In this document: one piece after another, positions 11,286 through 23,506 of the stretch
How the letters are laid out: each line of letters starts with the position of its first letter
Position numbering within the stretch: the first letter of the stretch is position 1
Assembly (NCBI GenBank): GCA_020726505.1
Contig: JAHLEZ010000004.1
Coordinates: forward strand, 2,666,001-2,730,000
Source of the DNA: Leptodontidium sp. MPI-SDFR-AT-0119
Lineage: Eukaryota > Ascomycota > Leotiomycetes > Helotiales > Leptodontidiaceae
DNA: 64,000 nt
Direction of reading: 5' to 3'
The notes under the pieces: model-generated
Database searches by the model: none
Seen by the model: the letters and a program-made list of their open reading frames with translations, nothing else
Told to the model about the DNA's origin: nothing
Position numbers and translations under genes: made by a program

Positions 11286-11813
11286 ACATTTAGCAAAGAG
11301 GGGCTGTTCCGGGGTAGCCCACAGTTATTATTAAAGTGCCGAGGTCAAGCTGGGAACTCTGCGAATTCAAGGATGTTAGCTTAGCTCACACCACATCGTT
11401 ATCTGCACCAATTTCCAATTGCAAGTTGCACATGCATCTATCTAGCTACCAAGTTTCCAAATGCGTATAATTTGCCAAGGCTTTTGGCATTGCCAACAGC
11501 CTCTATTCCAGTACATTGCTCTCAAATTCGACGCAGGGATATAAGTTGTTCCATATGCTCGCGCAGATTCACCTGCTGTTGATATCTCGCTAAATTGAAA
11601 GCCTTGGCCTCACGGTTCTACAACGGCTTGAGTCAATCTCAGCCTGATCTCTCATTCACTGAAAGCTCTCTAGCGCAACAAATCGTGAAGTAGCTGACTA
11701 GTTTCAGTCAATCAACCAAACCCCTGCGCGGCTCGTCTCGAGCTCGCCTACCTGCCCCTCCAAATATTCCCACTTTGACTAGAAAATCTTCTCGATAAAC
11801 ACCATCGCGGAAA
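11286..11813. other. Intergenic spacer
   Basis: No gene or repeat recognised. It separates two consecutive 2EXR genes and would hold the promoter and leader of the gene starting at 11814. Confidence 0.5.
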
Positions 11814-13546
11814 ATGGTGGTCCCCAATCCCATCATGTCATGGCTTATATCCCCTAATATATTCTGTATCTTCGCCTCCTCGATCGACGGCGCGCGCGCA
11901 GCTCTGATTTCGAGGTAAGCTCCCTTCTTCGAACGAGGCTCGCGCCTTCCTTCCTAGATGTACCTGCTAATGTCACCACAGCAAGACGACTCGAGCTAGC
12001 AGTACCACTACCGTGATCAAGCTACCTCAGCTTCTAAATATTCGTGTCGAAATGGTGAAGATTAGAGATGAAGTGAAGATGAAGTCCTGGTAAGTCGAGC
12101 TCGAGCTCCGGATTGACGAGCGTCGACGCGCAAACGCAAACGAGATGTTATGGGAGAATCAAAAAGCTTACTGACTGGTTATAGGGAGCCTGTTACACGG
12201 AAGGAGTGGGGGGAGTTGGTGATATCTCTTGGGCCTCCGTCTGTAGCTTTTCCGATCGATATGGCTGGAGCGAAATTTACATTCTCGATTCCGGGTGTTG
12301 ACTTGAGTCTCAACAATCCTTGCACTGTTTGGACTTCGGATGTCGAATCACCATTCAACAAAACATCTGCTCCACTGGAAGGCTCTCGCTCCAGCCTGTC
12401 CAAGCAGACAACTTCTTGTTTGACTCCCTTCAACCTCGATGCTCGCAGCATTGGAATACCATTTCCCCAACAGACAATCCCAAATTTGAATGCGGTACAA
12501 TATAGTGTATTGCCGAATGCTTTCGCCGATCTGCTTTTCGCTACGAGTGGCCTTGTGCCTCGTCCAAACCAACCTGCTGGAAAGGGCATTGGCCATCGAC
12601 GGATGTGGGAATTGACACGGTATGCGATCTCGACTGTGCTCTTTCTGACGGTATGACAGGCTAATTCCTCGATAGTGAACCCGGATCTCGAATAGGGTCA
12701 AAGTCAGGCAAGGGCATTCCAAGATTCCGACGTCGAAACAACCTCGCGAGCACAACAAATGCAGCAGCCAAAGCTCCCAAGCCTCCACCAGCATGCTTCT
12801 CTTCTCTGCCCATCCAGCTTAGACTTCTTATCTTTGAAGCAGCTCGTCCCGATCCTCGAGTCGTCAAACTATCCTTGTCAAAACACCACAAGAGTGGCAG
12901 TTGGCCTCGTCGCATCTACTCTGGCGCCGCAATCCCAAACCTGCTACATCTCTGTGGAGAATCCCGACAGGTCGCGCTAGAATGGTATACAGCCTCCTTC
13001 GGCCCTGATTATGACTTTCTGAGAGCCAACAGGATGTACGATTGGAGCGGATGGGAACATAAGGTGTATTTCGACTGGGGCCGGGATGAACTCTACGTCC
13101 AATGCGACAATTGTCGTGGCAGTGGGTGCTATTCGCGCCATCCGGAAGGGTGCGGCTTGTACTTCGTTGAGGCCGAGCAGCGAACGCGCATCAAAAGGCT
13201 TGTGTTTGAGTTTTCTGGATGCGAAACCGTCATCCGACACCCTTTCATCTGGTTTCCTAAAGTTGAGCATTTTAAGTGTGTCCACTGGGAAAAGGGACTG
13301 CTATATCGTCATGAAGCACCGCTAGCTGATTTCGAGGAAGACAACGAGAAATACTCCTGGCAGGAAGGCAAATACTTACAAGATTGCCTCAACCACGAAA
13401 GAGACACTCGCCAGTTCAATGAGGCACACACAGTTTCTAGGCGACTCGTAAAGACGTTTTCGCAAGTTGCTCTCCAGCCACTCAACACCTTGCAAGATAT
13501 CCTCAAGGATGCCGAGATTCGATTCAACCGGAAGAGAGATATCTGA
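11814..13546 (+). CDS. 2EXR domain protein, four exons
   Basis: Exons 11814-11914, 11982-12089, 12185-12619 and 12676-13546 total 1515 nt, exactly 505 codons, and every junction falls on a GT/AG pair that keeps the frame. The N-terminal 250 residues are mostly disordered. The 2EXR domain begins near residue 255: FSSLPIQLRLLIFEAARPDP, then IPNLLHLCGESRQVALEWY. It continues with a Cys-rich piece, CDNCRGSGCYSRHPEGC near residue 355, which could bind a metal, though this is not a known family requirement. The function of 2EXR proteins is not established. It lies directly downstream of another 2EXR gene on the same strand, but the two differ so much outside the domain that simple recent tandem duplication is unlikely. 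Confidence 0.85.
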
Positions 13547-14529
13547 AGAGGATGATAGCAGACGGGGTTCCCGGGCGCTTCTATGGACCATTGAGGCATC
13601 CGGAATGGGTGAATGGGAGGACATTGCAGAGAAGCAGACACCTCAGCCTCGACAAACCAACTTATGCTTTGCAGCGCTATTTGCAATGAACAAAAGTGGG
13701 TCTCCACCCTGTGTATATTAACATAGCATACCCTCAATGGCACAGATTTTCAGGTAGATCATCATGGATGGGAAAGGTACAATTGATAATGTCTTCTTTG
13801 TGCGACAACTTTGTAGCTCCATTCCATGACTTCTGAGCCCAGCACGTGTGAATGATCAGGTAAAAAGTTCTCACAACCAGCCGACATCTCCCAGAGCAAC
13901 CCCGGTCCAAAATTTGTCAAAGGAGGCCTGTATCTCGGGCTCCAGAGGCTCCAAAAAAAAAAAAACAGCACTGTTAGCTGTAATAAGTCCTTGAGGTCGG
14001 GCACATGTAGCTTCTTTCCCGTTCGTAGACCTAAAGGAAGTGGGTCCAACACTTAAAAGTTTTGCGATAAAGAAGCGCATTTGAACACTCAAACAGTCTT
14101 CTACATGTTGAGCGAAAAGTAATGCATGCCTCAGTTATTGAATTTGGTGTGAATGAAGGAACGCGAAACTCAAAAGCTGTGCCGATTCCTGCAACTGGCT
14201 ACTGCGGTCAACTAGGTCCGCAAAATGGCCACCACCCCTCCACCTCCAGACCAGAGAAGAATGAAGGCCAAGAAGAATTCTGCCTTGACTTGACCTTTCG
14301 GGCCAGGGTAATGGAAAGGATATGTTAGTTAATAGGTTGTGGTGCCTTGACGCATGCCCTTGGCGTCCCGAGGGTTTGGATCGTTGAGCTAGAATGGGAA
14401 AGACTGCGCCTCGATACCAACATGAACGAACCAACATTTTCGAATCCTTCGAGACTCGAGAAGGAAGTCCCTCGAAATTCATGTTTAATCCCACGCTTAT
14501 CCTTAATTTGTTCTGTAAGTTCCGCAACA
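13547..14529. other. Intergenic spacer with a 13-nt A run
   Basis: No gene recognised. A run of 13 A lies at 13953-13965. The last few hundred bases precede the first lectin-like pseudogene and should have held its promoter. Confidence 0.5.
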
Positions 14530-15542
14530 ATGTCTAATTTTGATCGCAATCGCTGGTATGAGATACAAAACATGGCAGGTACTGATCAACAATCAATGTC
14601 GGGAAGGCCTGGCTGGTATTCGTTCGATGATCCTAACCGGGGTGGAATTGTGCAAATGGCCGAATCGAATCCCAGCGATGCTTCGCGACAATGGCAAATC
14701 TGGGCCTTCAACGCTTCGTACTATGCCCTTCGCACGGCTGCGAGTATTGGATCGCAATGGTTGAGGGTTGGCGATTTCTTACCCAGGAACGACACTATGA
14801 ACGAGCAGTGGGTCAACATGAAAAGAACCCCCGAGAATACCACAGATTAAGCTTTGCTGGACTCGATGCTGTGGAAGATTGGTCAGTGGCCAGATGGGTC
14901 GTATTATTTTACCAATGCTGCGAATGACACGGGTTGGTTGATGCTGCGGAGCGTTTATTTGGGCATGCTGGCCATGAAACAGGAAACGAATATGCCCGGC
15001 AATGAGAGCAGGTATACATTGAAAGAGCTTGGGTTGATTAACAATTCAAGTTTCTCGGTTGGAATAGTGAGTTGCCTGACTTAAATTCCATCTTGAACTT
15101 GTACTAATGTTCCGTTCCTCAGCCTGTCACATCCCCTTCTACTACTACCACGACAGCATCCATATCTTCAACATCCAATCCTTTTGTAACGTCCACAGCT
15201 TCCCCAGCGTCAGATTCTCAGACCGACTACTCGACGCCCAGTTCTGGAAACGACATTCCGAAACGTACTTCGATAGGCATCGGGGTCGGAGCCAGCGTCG
15301 GAGGTTTGGTGTTCCTCATTATAATCTCCATAGCCTTCAAAGTCTACCGAAGGCGAAGAGGCCAGATCGATCATGTGAAAGCCCAATAACAACCTTTACA
15401 GCCCAATGACGCCAAAGAACTCCACGGAGAGCATCTGAGGGAGTTGGAGGTACCGCCAGCTGAACTCAAGGCTGGAGCAAGGCATTTATCTGCTGAGTTA
15501 CCCGGTGATGAGATTAGATTTGCTTCTGAAGTCATGGGCTAG
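14530..15542 (+). pseudogene. Lectin-like single-pass membrane protein with two in-frame stops (copy 1)
   Basis: The frame starts MSNFDRNRWYEI and shows a beta-trefoil/ricin-like pattern (QWQIWAFNASYYALRT, then WLRVGDF). An in-frame TAA at 14848-14850 interrupts it, after which the same frame continues with SMLWKIGQWPDGSYYF. A canonical intron (15067-15122, 56 nt) joins this to a Ser/Thr stalk, a glycine-rich entry and a transmembrane helix GGLVFLIIISIAFKVY followed by RRRRG. A second in-frame TAA at 15387-15389 (context CAA TAA CAA) precedes a cytoplasmic tail ending at 15542. The frame is kept across both stops and the neighbour at 16328 has the same architecture. Loss of function by nonsense mutation is the simplest reading; stop readthrough is the alternative. 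There is no obvious signal peptide at this start. Confidence 0.75.
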
Positions 15543-16327
15543 GCATCGGTTGAGGATATTTTAAGATGATATTCTTTGTACATTTTGGTGATGGGGAGAA
15601 TTCTTAGACTTCACGTTGGGCGGGCTTTTAGACTAGACTAAGGGATATCCGGTTGCGAGCTGCTTGGTCGGTGTAATAGTGTTAACTATGGTGCTTTTAG
15701 CATTTGGCATACAGAAACTATTTTGCAGTATAGACTATGCGAGTTAGAGAACTGCCTTTGGGCTTTGTACCGTTGAGGAGCGGGGTAAATTACCCCGCAT
15801 TGCCCTCGCTTAACCCTCTTAGTTGTAAACAAGAGGAATGAGGAAGTGCTGGTGCAGGTCAGGGACCATATTTGGTTTCTTTTATGTATGTCGAATCATA
15901 GAATTGAGCTTTTTTAATCAAAAGCGGTCGAAGAGATCTCATCCAAAGCCTGAGTTGAGATGCTGGGTAGACACGACACTGTGCCACAGCCACCTTTTGA
16001 GATGAAACTCAAAGGACCCTTGTCACCAGCAAGCAACAGCAACAACATTGATCTTCAACCTCAGCGGAGCTGCTACCTACGAATTTTTTTCTCCAGAAAG
16101 TCGGAATACATAGTCCGAATTTAAATAAGAGTTTTTCCAGGTGTGAGACTGGGGCTGGTGGACTCATGCAATCCTACGCACAACCTGATCCTCTGTGGTT
16201 TGCCCCCTGCATCGGCCTGTGCCACTGCCATCCAGCCCTGGTAGCCAGCAACATCTTTTTCCCATTCATTCTTGCTGTCGCACTTCCCTCCTTTCTCGTT
16301 CCCTTTCCCAAGAAATCTTGAGGAAAA
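15543..16327. other. Spacer between the two lectin-like copies
   Basis: No gene seen. It holds an exact inverted repeat at 15781-15797, listed separately, and the likely promoter of copy 2. Confidence 0.5.
15781..15797. promoter_or_regulatory. CGG-N11-CCG palindrome, candidate zinc-cluster factor site
   Basis: The 17 bases are CGGGGTAA, one A, then TTACCCCG: a perfect 8-bp inverted repeat that also fits the CGG-N11-CCG form bound by Gal4-type Zn2Cys6 dimers. It lies 531 bp upstream of the start of lectin-like copy 2 and about 240 bp past the end of copy 1. Binding is inferred from form and position only. Confidence 0.4.
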
Positions 16328-17278
16328 ATGGCGATCTTCGATCCCAATCGCTGGTGCCAAATATCTGTGGCGGGCTCGTTCCTCGCAGGCAACAATTTAG
16401 TCGGAGGCGAGCTCCTCTCACCCGAGGGGACCGGAGGTTCAGTCTTCATGTACGTAGGAAAGGCCAGCTTCACCGATCAACAATGGCAAATCTTCCCTTA
16501 CAATAGCACGAACTATGTACTCCGAACTCATCGATCTTGCCCCTTTGGATATCTCGCAGTGACATATCTGGCAACGGAACCCATGCCAGGATATACTGCT
16601 GCAGCAACCAAAAATGCATCGATTACAAATAATTCAATGCTTTGGAGTATCGGGCCGTGGGGAGATGGTACATTTTGGTTTGAGCAATGAGGCAAACGGG
16701 ACAGCATGGCGGTTGGAGGCAAAAGTAAACAATGCTTTGGTGATGAGCTCAAACATTACATCTCTGCGACCTGGGCAAAGATTTGAATTCCAGTCACTGG
16801 ACACTGTTAATAACTCCTCATCCACAACGGTCGTGGTGGGTGATATGTCTCAGTCTGAGTTCAAATAATTTCACTGACATTTCACCTTTAGACACCCCTC
16901 CCGGCGACTGCGACCATTATCTCAACGAGTACAATTTTGGGAGTTTCAGGCTCTTCTTCGAGCGCCACGGCGACTCAAACTCGGCAGCCATCTCGTCACC
17001 CGCTTCCACGTCGTCATCGTCGCCCTCGTCACAAGACATGAAAGGACTTTCCGAAGGTGCATCTGCTGCAATTGGAGCTAGCATCGGTCGGAGGGCTAGC
17101 ATTGATCATCACCGCAGTTATCGCTTTTGTCTTGATCCGAAGAAGGAAGAAGCAAGCTACGAGTGACAAAGCAACTGTGGAGCTTCCTACAGTGCCCTTG
17201 CAACCAAAAGAACTTCCAGCTGAGCAAATGAGCTCGCGACACTTGTCAACTGAGGTGCCTGCATATTCTGCGAGTTAG
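16328..17278 (+). pseudogene. Lectin-like single-pass membrane protein with several frameshifts (copy 2)
   Basis: Same layout as copy 1: MAIFDPNRWCQI, a QQWQIFPYNSTNYVLRT block, SMLWSIGPWGDGTFWF, a Ser/Thr stalk, then a membrane helix (GGLALIITAVIAFVLI) with RRRKK and a short tail ending at 17278. The frame breaks at 16681-16687, where one extra base turns the expected FSNEANGTAW into a stop. A likely intron follows (about 16837-16891), and at least two more frame changes lie before the helix, which is read in yet another frame. With three or more breaks this copy is a pseudogene. The two copies are diverged, so duplication is not recent. The family resembles fungal ricin-B-like surface proteins, judged by pattern only. 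Confidence 0.75.
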
Positions 17279-18652
17279 ATGATTGTTGGATTTGAGATGG
17301 GACTTGGAGTAATATGAATTTGTTGAGGGCGATTGAGAGCATTTGTGCGGCAGAAAGCCTGTATTGTAATGAATGGGTAAAAGTTTTCATGTATATGTTG
17401 GAAATGAAGCTGAGAAGACGTGGTAATAGAATAGTCACAAAATAAACAATCCTTGTCAGTGTTTTCCTGTCTTACCTTTCTACCATATCTCATTTTCTGG
17501 GGTGAGATCCGGGGGGGGGGGAGGGACATATGCGCAGGCTCGATCAAGAAAAGCGATTTTTCACGACTAGCAAGTCTGCCCGGTAGATATAAATAACTGA
17601 GCCATCGGACTCAAGTAGAAGCATCGGTACAGTACAAAACCGCAGAAGTTAAATTAGAATCCGTACCATACGATGAGTCCCATTTTTACGCCAACCCCCT
17701 ATTTTGGGTGTGAGCCGAAACGAATAAACAATTGATTCATGGCTTTCTGATTTCTTCTGTTTAGCTAGTTGGTCCCTCAGCAATTGACAATGTACGTAAG
17801 GTTGACAACAAAGCCTTTAAATGTGGATAACGCACGTACAGGTACTACATCTTAACTATCAAGTTCTCGAGCGACGCCCTCACCGGCCAGGTATTCAAGG
17901 CATTTGAGATCAGCTATGGCTAGAACCACCGGTTTTAGCCCGAGTTCCAAATTATGGAAACCGAGCGCGCACTCCTATATGTGGGTTTGATAGTGTCAGG
18001 CTATAAGCTCCGCGCGTCTATCAATCATTGTTAGTCGCACACTCTTAACTTGCAAAGACGGATGACAAATACTGCTACCCGAAGACATTTCTTCATTGTA
18101 TCCGGTCTCGCAGAAGACAACTCTTTGACACTTCCACCGTTTGAACAACGTTTGTTTACCGTGCACTCGCTTAGCTTGGGAATTGTGGAGATGTAGCCCC
18201 AGGAATCTTGCGAAGCAGTGAGATGCATACAGGAAGTCTCGGACCCAGCTTCAAGATCTTTCCTAGCAATCACCCGCCGTCGACGAAGTCTGGCACGCGT
18301 GCCAAGAGCCACCATTTATAATGTGAGGCTGAAAGGGCGTGGCAATCATTTGAAATCTATCGCCGGCAGGCTCTTGAAACCAGAAGTAATTAAGTCACAG
18401 ATTCTCTGGCCTAAGAGTGTATTAAAAAGTATTTATTAATCATGACCGGAATTATATACGTATAGAAGAATAAAAAGGACTGATCGCATGCAGCCAGGAC
18501 CCAGCCTCGCCGCCCTCCCTCGCTCGCAACGAACAGGTATGCAAAAACGCCACGTCGACGTAACCTCGTCTGTTCATAAATCATCACCCATTTCAACCCT
18601 TATATTCTCTTTCTAGAGCTGTCAGTCATCTCATCTCTGGCTTTCTTTCCTC
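17279..18652. other. Intergenic spacer with a G run
   Basis: No gene recognised. An 11-base G run lies at 17511-17521. The right end would carry the 3' UTR of the leftward Ser/Thr-rich gene. Confidence 0.5.
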
Positions 18653-20668
18653 TCAATCTTCTACACCCGTCCACCTTTTCTGCACGCCCAATTCCTCTCC
18701 ACCAGTACCCCTCTGGACACCCAGCGCTCCTAATCCACCGCCCTTCTGAACACCCATTCCAGGCCTAATGCGTCCTTTGTAGAGTCTCGCTTTCTCCCTC
18801 TCCCGCCTCCTCCTCTCCATCTCTCGCTCTTCCCACTCTTCCAAGCCGCCCCCACTCTCCACCCTCTCACTAACAACAACCACAATCTCATTCTTCAGCT
18901 TATTCTCCGCATTAATCTTCATCCTCTTCCCATCAAGGTCATGAATCCGAATGGCTCGAACCCCATTCTCCCTATATCCGTATTCCTGGTCCACGTCCAG
19001 ACTTAGACGGATATCGCTGTCTAGATCTCGAACCGTCACAAGCGCTCGCCGGACTTGCGTAACGGAGGATGTAGCGTAGGTTAATCCTTGGCTGAATCTC
19101 GAAGGCGAGGCGGAACGGGATGTGGTGGAGTCTGAGGTCGCTGACGCTGCTGAGGATGGAGATGACAGACGACGGGATTTGTTGTTCCTAGAAAGACCTG
19201 AGATGCCACTATCTCTATCCCGGTCTTTGACGTCATCATCCGCGATATCAAACACAGAGTACGGACGAGCAATATATATGTCCGAGCGAGGTAGAGTATT
19301 CGTAGCCGGCACACTTTGCTGCATTTTCTTCTGCCGCAAAAGTTCCGAGGGAGTCATGAACGGGTTCACGACGTCACCCTCTCCGAGACCCGCACGGGTA
19401 GGAGGTAAAACAGCAGAGCGCGCGCGGGGCGGGAGATGCTCAGTCGGGAAACTATTATACAAACTCCCCGAATATAGACTCGACGAGCGATTCGCTCTCA
19501 GCGGCGCAAACGCCGGCTCGGGCATCGTCAACGGTCGCGAATCACCCCCCTTCTCTGCATAGGAAAACGCAGGGAATTGTACAGTCCTGTCTTTCATCGG
19601 TTTGACTGGCCGCCATTCTTCCTCTCTATTACCACTACCGATGTCGAAGTTGGGCCGCCCTTCTAGGTTCGCGACGGTGTTTCGTCGTTCGGCTTCTTTC
19701 TTTTTCCAGGGTTTGAACTTTGGAGTGGCCGACATGTAGCCTAGTGATGGACGACATTGTTTCCGTCTCGAGCGTCGGCAGAAGTAGAGCGTTAGGAGGG
19801 AGGCAATGATTATAACGCTTGCGATTACACCGCCGACGATACCGCCGGCTTGGGAAGTTATCCCGCTAGAAGAAGAGGAGGAACCGAGTTCTGAACTGGT
19901 GCCGCTAGAAGATATGCTGTCCGGTGATGACTTTTGGGGGGCTGGCGAGGCTGCGGATGATTGGGCGAGGGGTTGGAAGGGAATCGTAGCAGCGAGAATT
20001 ATGGAAGAGGATGCTGATGCTGAGGGTGATGGCTGTGGTGGGTTTGGCGAGGTCGATTGAATTATAGAAGTTAGAAGGGTGGTTTGTGTAGATTGAGTGG
20101 ACTGAACTGGGACGAGAAGTGTCGATGTCTGAGAACTGGACGTTGATGAAGGAGCGATTTGAGGCGATATTGTAGTGGTCGAAATTATGCTTGACTGCTG
20201 AATTATACTCGTTGTAGTTGTTTGAGAAGAATAAATGGATTGAGTCTGGGTTGGCGAAGAAGCGATTTGTAACGATATCGAAGTAGGCAAGGGCTGGACT
20301 GTCGAAGGCGATATGATCGTCGTATTTGTTCTTGGAGGAGATACAGATTGACTTTCAATTGGTAAAGGAGCGACTTGCGGAGACTTTGAAGTTGCCAGAG
20401 GTTGAATCGAAGGACGAGCCGTATTGACAATAGTCGTCCTCGGGGAAGTACCGGATGGTGTACGGTGTATAGATCTAGCGGAAGATGCAGCAGCCGTCTG
20501 TGAACCTCTATCACTGCAAGTGAGGACTGCAGAAGCCACATGATGTAGTCCCTCCAGTACATCTATCGGAACATCTCCATCCTGGGATTCCGTATAATAA
20601 CAGTTCATATCCCGATTGGAGACGCCATTCCGACGTAAGTCCGCCATGTTCCATGTTAACCGTACCAA
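18653..20668 (-). CDS. Ser/Thr-rich single-pass membrane protein, 5' exon(s) unresolved
   Basis: A long open frame of about 670 codons. The N-terminal part is an extracellular-type Ser/Thr/Pro/Gln-rich stalk (about residues 50-265), likely heavily O-glycosylated. One transmembrane helix near residues 275-300 (GGIVGGVIASVIIIASLLTL) is followed by C-R-R-S-R-R-K and a long cytoplasmic tail with Ser-rich and Arg/Glu-rich segments. This is the plan of fungal wall-stress sensors and mid2-like proteins, but no WSC or Mid2 cysteine domain is visible. The frame opens without a suitable ATG: it runs back to a probable acceptor near 20705 (TTATACAG). An upstream exon with a GTACGT donor near 20750 fits in frame but gives no clear signal peptide. 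The true start is therefore missing from this model. Confidence 0.7.
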   Translation of the reverse strand: MVRLTWNMADLRRNGVSNRDMNCYYTESQDGDVPIDVLEGLHHVASAVLTCSDRGSQTAAASSARSIHRTPSGTSPRTTIVNTARPSIQPLATSKSPQVAPLPIESQSVSPPRTNTTIISPSTVQPLPTSISLQIASSPTQTQSIYSSQTTTTSIIQQSSIISTTTISPQIAPSSTSSSQTSTLLVPVQSTQSTQTTLLTSIIQSTSPNPPQPSPSASASSSIILAATIPFQPLAQSSAASPAPQKSSPDSISSSGTSSELGSSSSSSGITSQAGGIVGGVIASVIIIASLLTLYFCRRSRRKQCRPSLGYMSATPKFKPWKKKEAERRNTVANLEGRPNFDIGSGNREEEWRPVKPMKDRTVQFPAFSYAEKGGDSRPLTMPEPAFAPLRANRSSSLYSGSLYNSFPTEHLPPRARSAVLPPTRAGLGEGDVVNPFMTPSELLRQKKMQQSVPATNTLPRSDIYIARPYSVFDIADDDVKDRDRDSGISGLSRNNKSRRLSSPSSAASATSDSTTSRSASPSRFSQGLTYATSSVTQVRRALVTVRDLDSDIRLSLDVDQEYGYRENGVRAIRIHDLDGKRMKINAENKLKNEIVVVVSERVESGGGLEEWEEREMERRRREREKARLYKGRIRPGMGVQKGGGLGALGVQRGTGGEELGVQKRWTGVED

Positions 20669-20706
20669 ACCATGAAGACGGAGAAGGAGAGTCGTTGAGC
20701 TGTATA

Positions 20707-23506
20707 AGCCTGATCAATAGAGCAGCCCAGAATACATGGACGTACCAGCGTCCCTTCAATAGACGAGCGATCGATGGATTACGAACGAAGACGGTATGTC
20801 TGCTCTGGCGACGGCAAAGGAAAAAGGCTGAGCTTTGCAGAACATCCTTCGGGATGGGGAACAGGGAGGTATTAACTATGGATTGGTGTGGGAAACATCC
20901 CGCGAAACGAAACAGTGACGCAAGGCTATGCGGGGGTTGCGGTGCATAAGGATCTCCGCATAGAACGCCATTATGGTGTCTGAGTTCCAAAAAGCATTTA
21001 TAGAAGCACGTGCATTTTACTTCTTCTTAGTTCGTACCATAACCCGAAAGGGTTCTTGAGGGTTTGTTGATTGCGGGACGCTGGCTCTTCTTGCGTCGTC
21101 AGTTTAGAGGGGTAGAAAATGTTTCAACAGGACTGCGAACTGAAAACCAAAAAAAACTCAAAAGAAAAGAAGAAAAGAAAACAAATGTCTACACTGTAAG
21201 CTATGGTGCCCCGGAAACTACTCATTGTAGACGTTCTAAACGACGGAAAGTGAAAATTTCACAATAGAGTGCTCGGGGCGTACACTTGCATGCTGTGCAT
21301 AGGAAGATCGCAGTGCCAAGAAAACCGCATCAGCAACTTGCAACCAACTTTGAACTCTGTAGCCCACGAGAACAATGCCTATCGTTTTGCTAAAAGTATG
21401 TCCCCTCCTCCCCCTAAAGTGATCAAGTCGAGACCCAGCCAGCCTCTTCCTCCTCACTGGCTCCCACATGCCGACTGGTATCCGTGCTAGAGTCTTTCCA
21501 CCTTCTCTCCAATCCAAGTGCATGTTTCCCGCTCGGTTACAACCTAGTCCGTTTTTCGGACCGTTCACGTATGGACTAGTCCTTCCAGCCAATGCGCGCA
21601 ACCATCCCGGACGAGCTACATCCCTGTAATTTACAGAGATAGTGTTTGGATTGCCTGAAGTGAAAGTAAGAATATCAGATGAAACCCTTCGATCGACGGG
21701 GCGTCGTTGATGGCCAACAGTGAATAATTTCTGTGTGGTGCAAATGGCTTCGCTGAATGCGTGGGGACACCGAACGTGCAGTCGTGCGACAAGGCTTGGA
21801 AGCCCCGATTGGTATTCTTGAACAGTAGAATGTCATCTCTGAGGCCCAGTAATCACTATAGCTAGATAGCGGCTGGAAGTTGAGTAGTGTCGATGAGAAT
21901 GAGAGGTCTGAACTGAAGGGCAGAACCGAGGACCACGAGAAAAGAGGAGCGAGGGAAGTTGAGAAGGCATTCCGGGAAACTTAAATGATAGATTCTTGAG
22001 ATATGAGGATGGGAGTTTCACTCAGCCCAGCTCTCCGGTGAGATATCGAGTGTCGGAGATGGGAAGATATCGGAGTAGCCATTCACAAAGACGATGTATT
22101 CCAACTTTTCCTGGCCATCCATCCGTGATGGAATCATCGAAAGTCGCCGGTTGGTCGGAAGCCGAGTCCGCTTCTATCATATGCCATATCAAGCATCTCC
22201 ATCTGCTTCACAGAGTCCTCGCCGTCAATCCAGCTCCCTAGCACGATTCGCAAACTCCTTTATGTGATACCGATACGACACCAGTCCTTGCCTAGCAAAT
22301 ACTCGAACTTCCCGCCAGGCTCTTTGTAGGTATAAGCCTTGCATGACGAAGACTCAGCCGCCTTCTGGATCACTTCCTCATTGTCTCCGCGCCATGACTC
22401 GGAAGAGTCTTTGGCATCATCACAGCATCAGATGACTGCGTGCACGAAGCCGTGGAGCCCCATCTGGCGTGTGCAGACTTTTCTTGGATCGAAGCAAGAC
22501 TTTCGTCAATAACTACACCTGCTTGTGTTATCACTCTTGCCTTAGAAGGATTTCACCTGGTAGAATCTCCCATTGTAGTTATAGCTTCGTTAATGTTGCC
22601 CTTGGGCTAATCAAGATGTACAACACGAGCTGCAGAAACCACAAGCCACTTGCACCGCTGCAGTTTGCTTCAGCTCACTACTTTTGGCCTTTGGCTCGAG
22701 AGGCCACACTGGCCTGGCCTGCTACATGCTGCCACGCAACTGACAAAAGCAAAACAGCTGGACAAAAGCAAAACAAGCGAATATTCGATATAGGTGACTG
22801 AAGAGCAACAAAGCGGCGGAGGATGAAAGAGAGGAAAGCTCCTCATTCTTGGTGTTTTGAACCTCAAGTGCATGGCCTAGGTGCATCAGAGTTTTCTAGC
22901 CCAGCAAGACTACAGTAGCACCAAATGGCAATTCCAAGGGTAGCATCAGGTCGTGTGACCGGCAAAATAACGCAAAAAGGACTGCGATACACTCGTGCCA
23001 ACGAGCCTCAACTTTGAGGGTTAGGTTACTTGCACCGACCACACTTTCGACAAATCATATCGATATGGCCGATGTTGATAGCGATTTGATGTTTGTTGAT
23101 TGTTGAGAATAGACGAGAGGAAGGAGAAAAGAAGGAAAAGTCGGAACGGAAACAAAAAGGATCCGATGTGGCTCGATTTTTCTCACGCTAGGCCATTCTG
23201 GAAGAATTTCCGTGCCTGCGCCACAGCTAGCAGGGGTGTAGACTTGGCAGAATGACGAATGAGGAGCAGGGGCATGCGACCAATCTCGCCGTTATCCAGT
23301 TATCCAGCTGAAACTGCATCGCAAGGGCCGAGGCTCGTTCTTTCTTTTCTCCTCCGTCATGGTTTTCTCTTCCGCCTCTCTTCTTCCTCTTTGTTTTCTT
23401 TCACACCTACACATCGCCCGAAGCCTCAATTAACACTCTCAACGCCTCGCGCCTCAGCAATCACAATACCCCTGAGCTGGGCTGCTGACAACAAGCAATC
23501 GTCGCA
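20707..23506. other. Long intergenic region (about 2.8 kb), no gene found
   Basis: The left end may contain the missing first exon(s) of the Ser/Thr-rich gene. Short frames elsewhere have no motif. Purine-rich runs occur at about 21140-21185 and 23100-23160. A 15-bp direct repeat GACAAAAGCAAAACA lies at 22742 and 22761. The last 170 bases are CT-rich and form the probable leader of the lipase gene at 23507. Confidence 0.5.
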
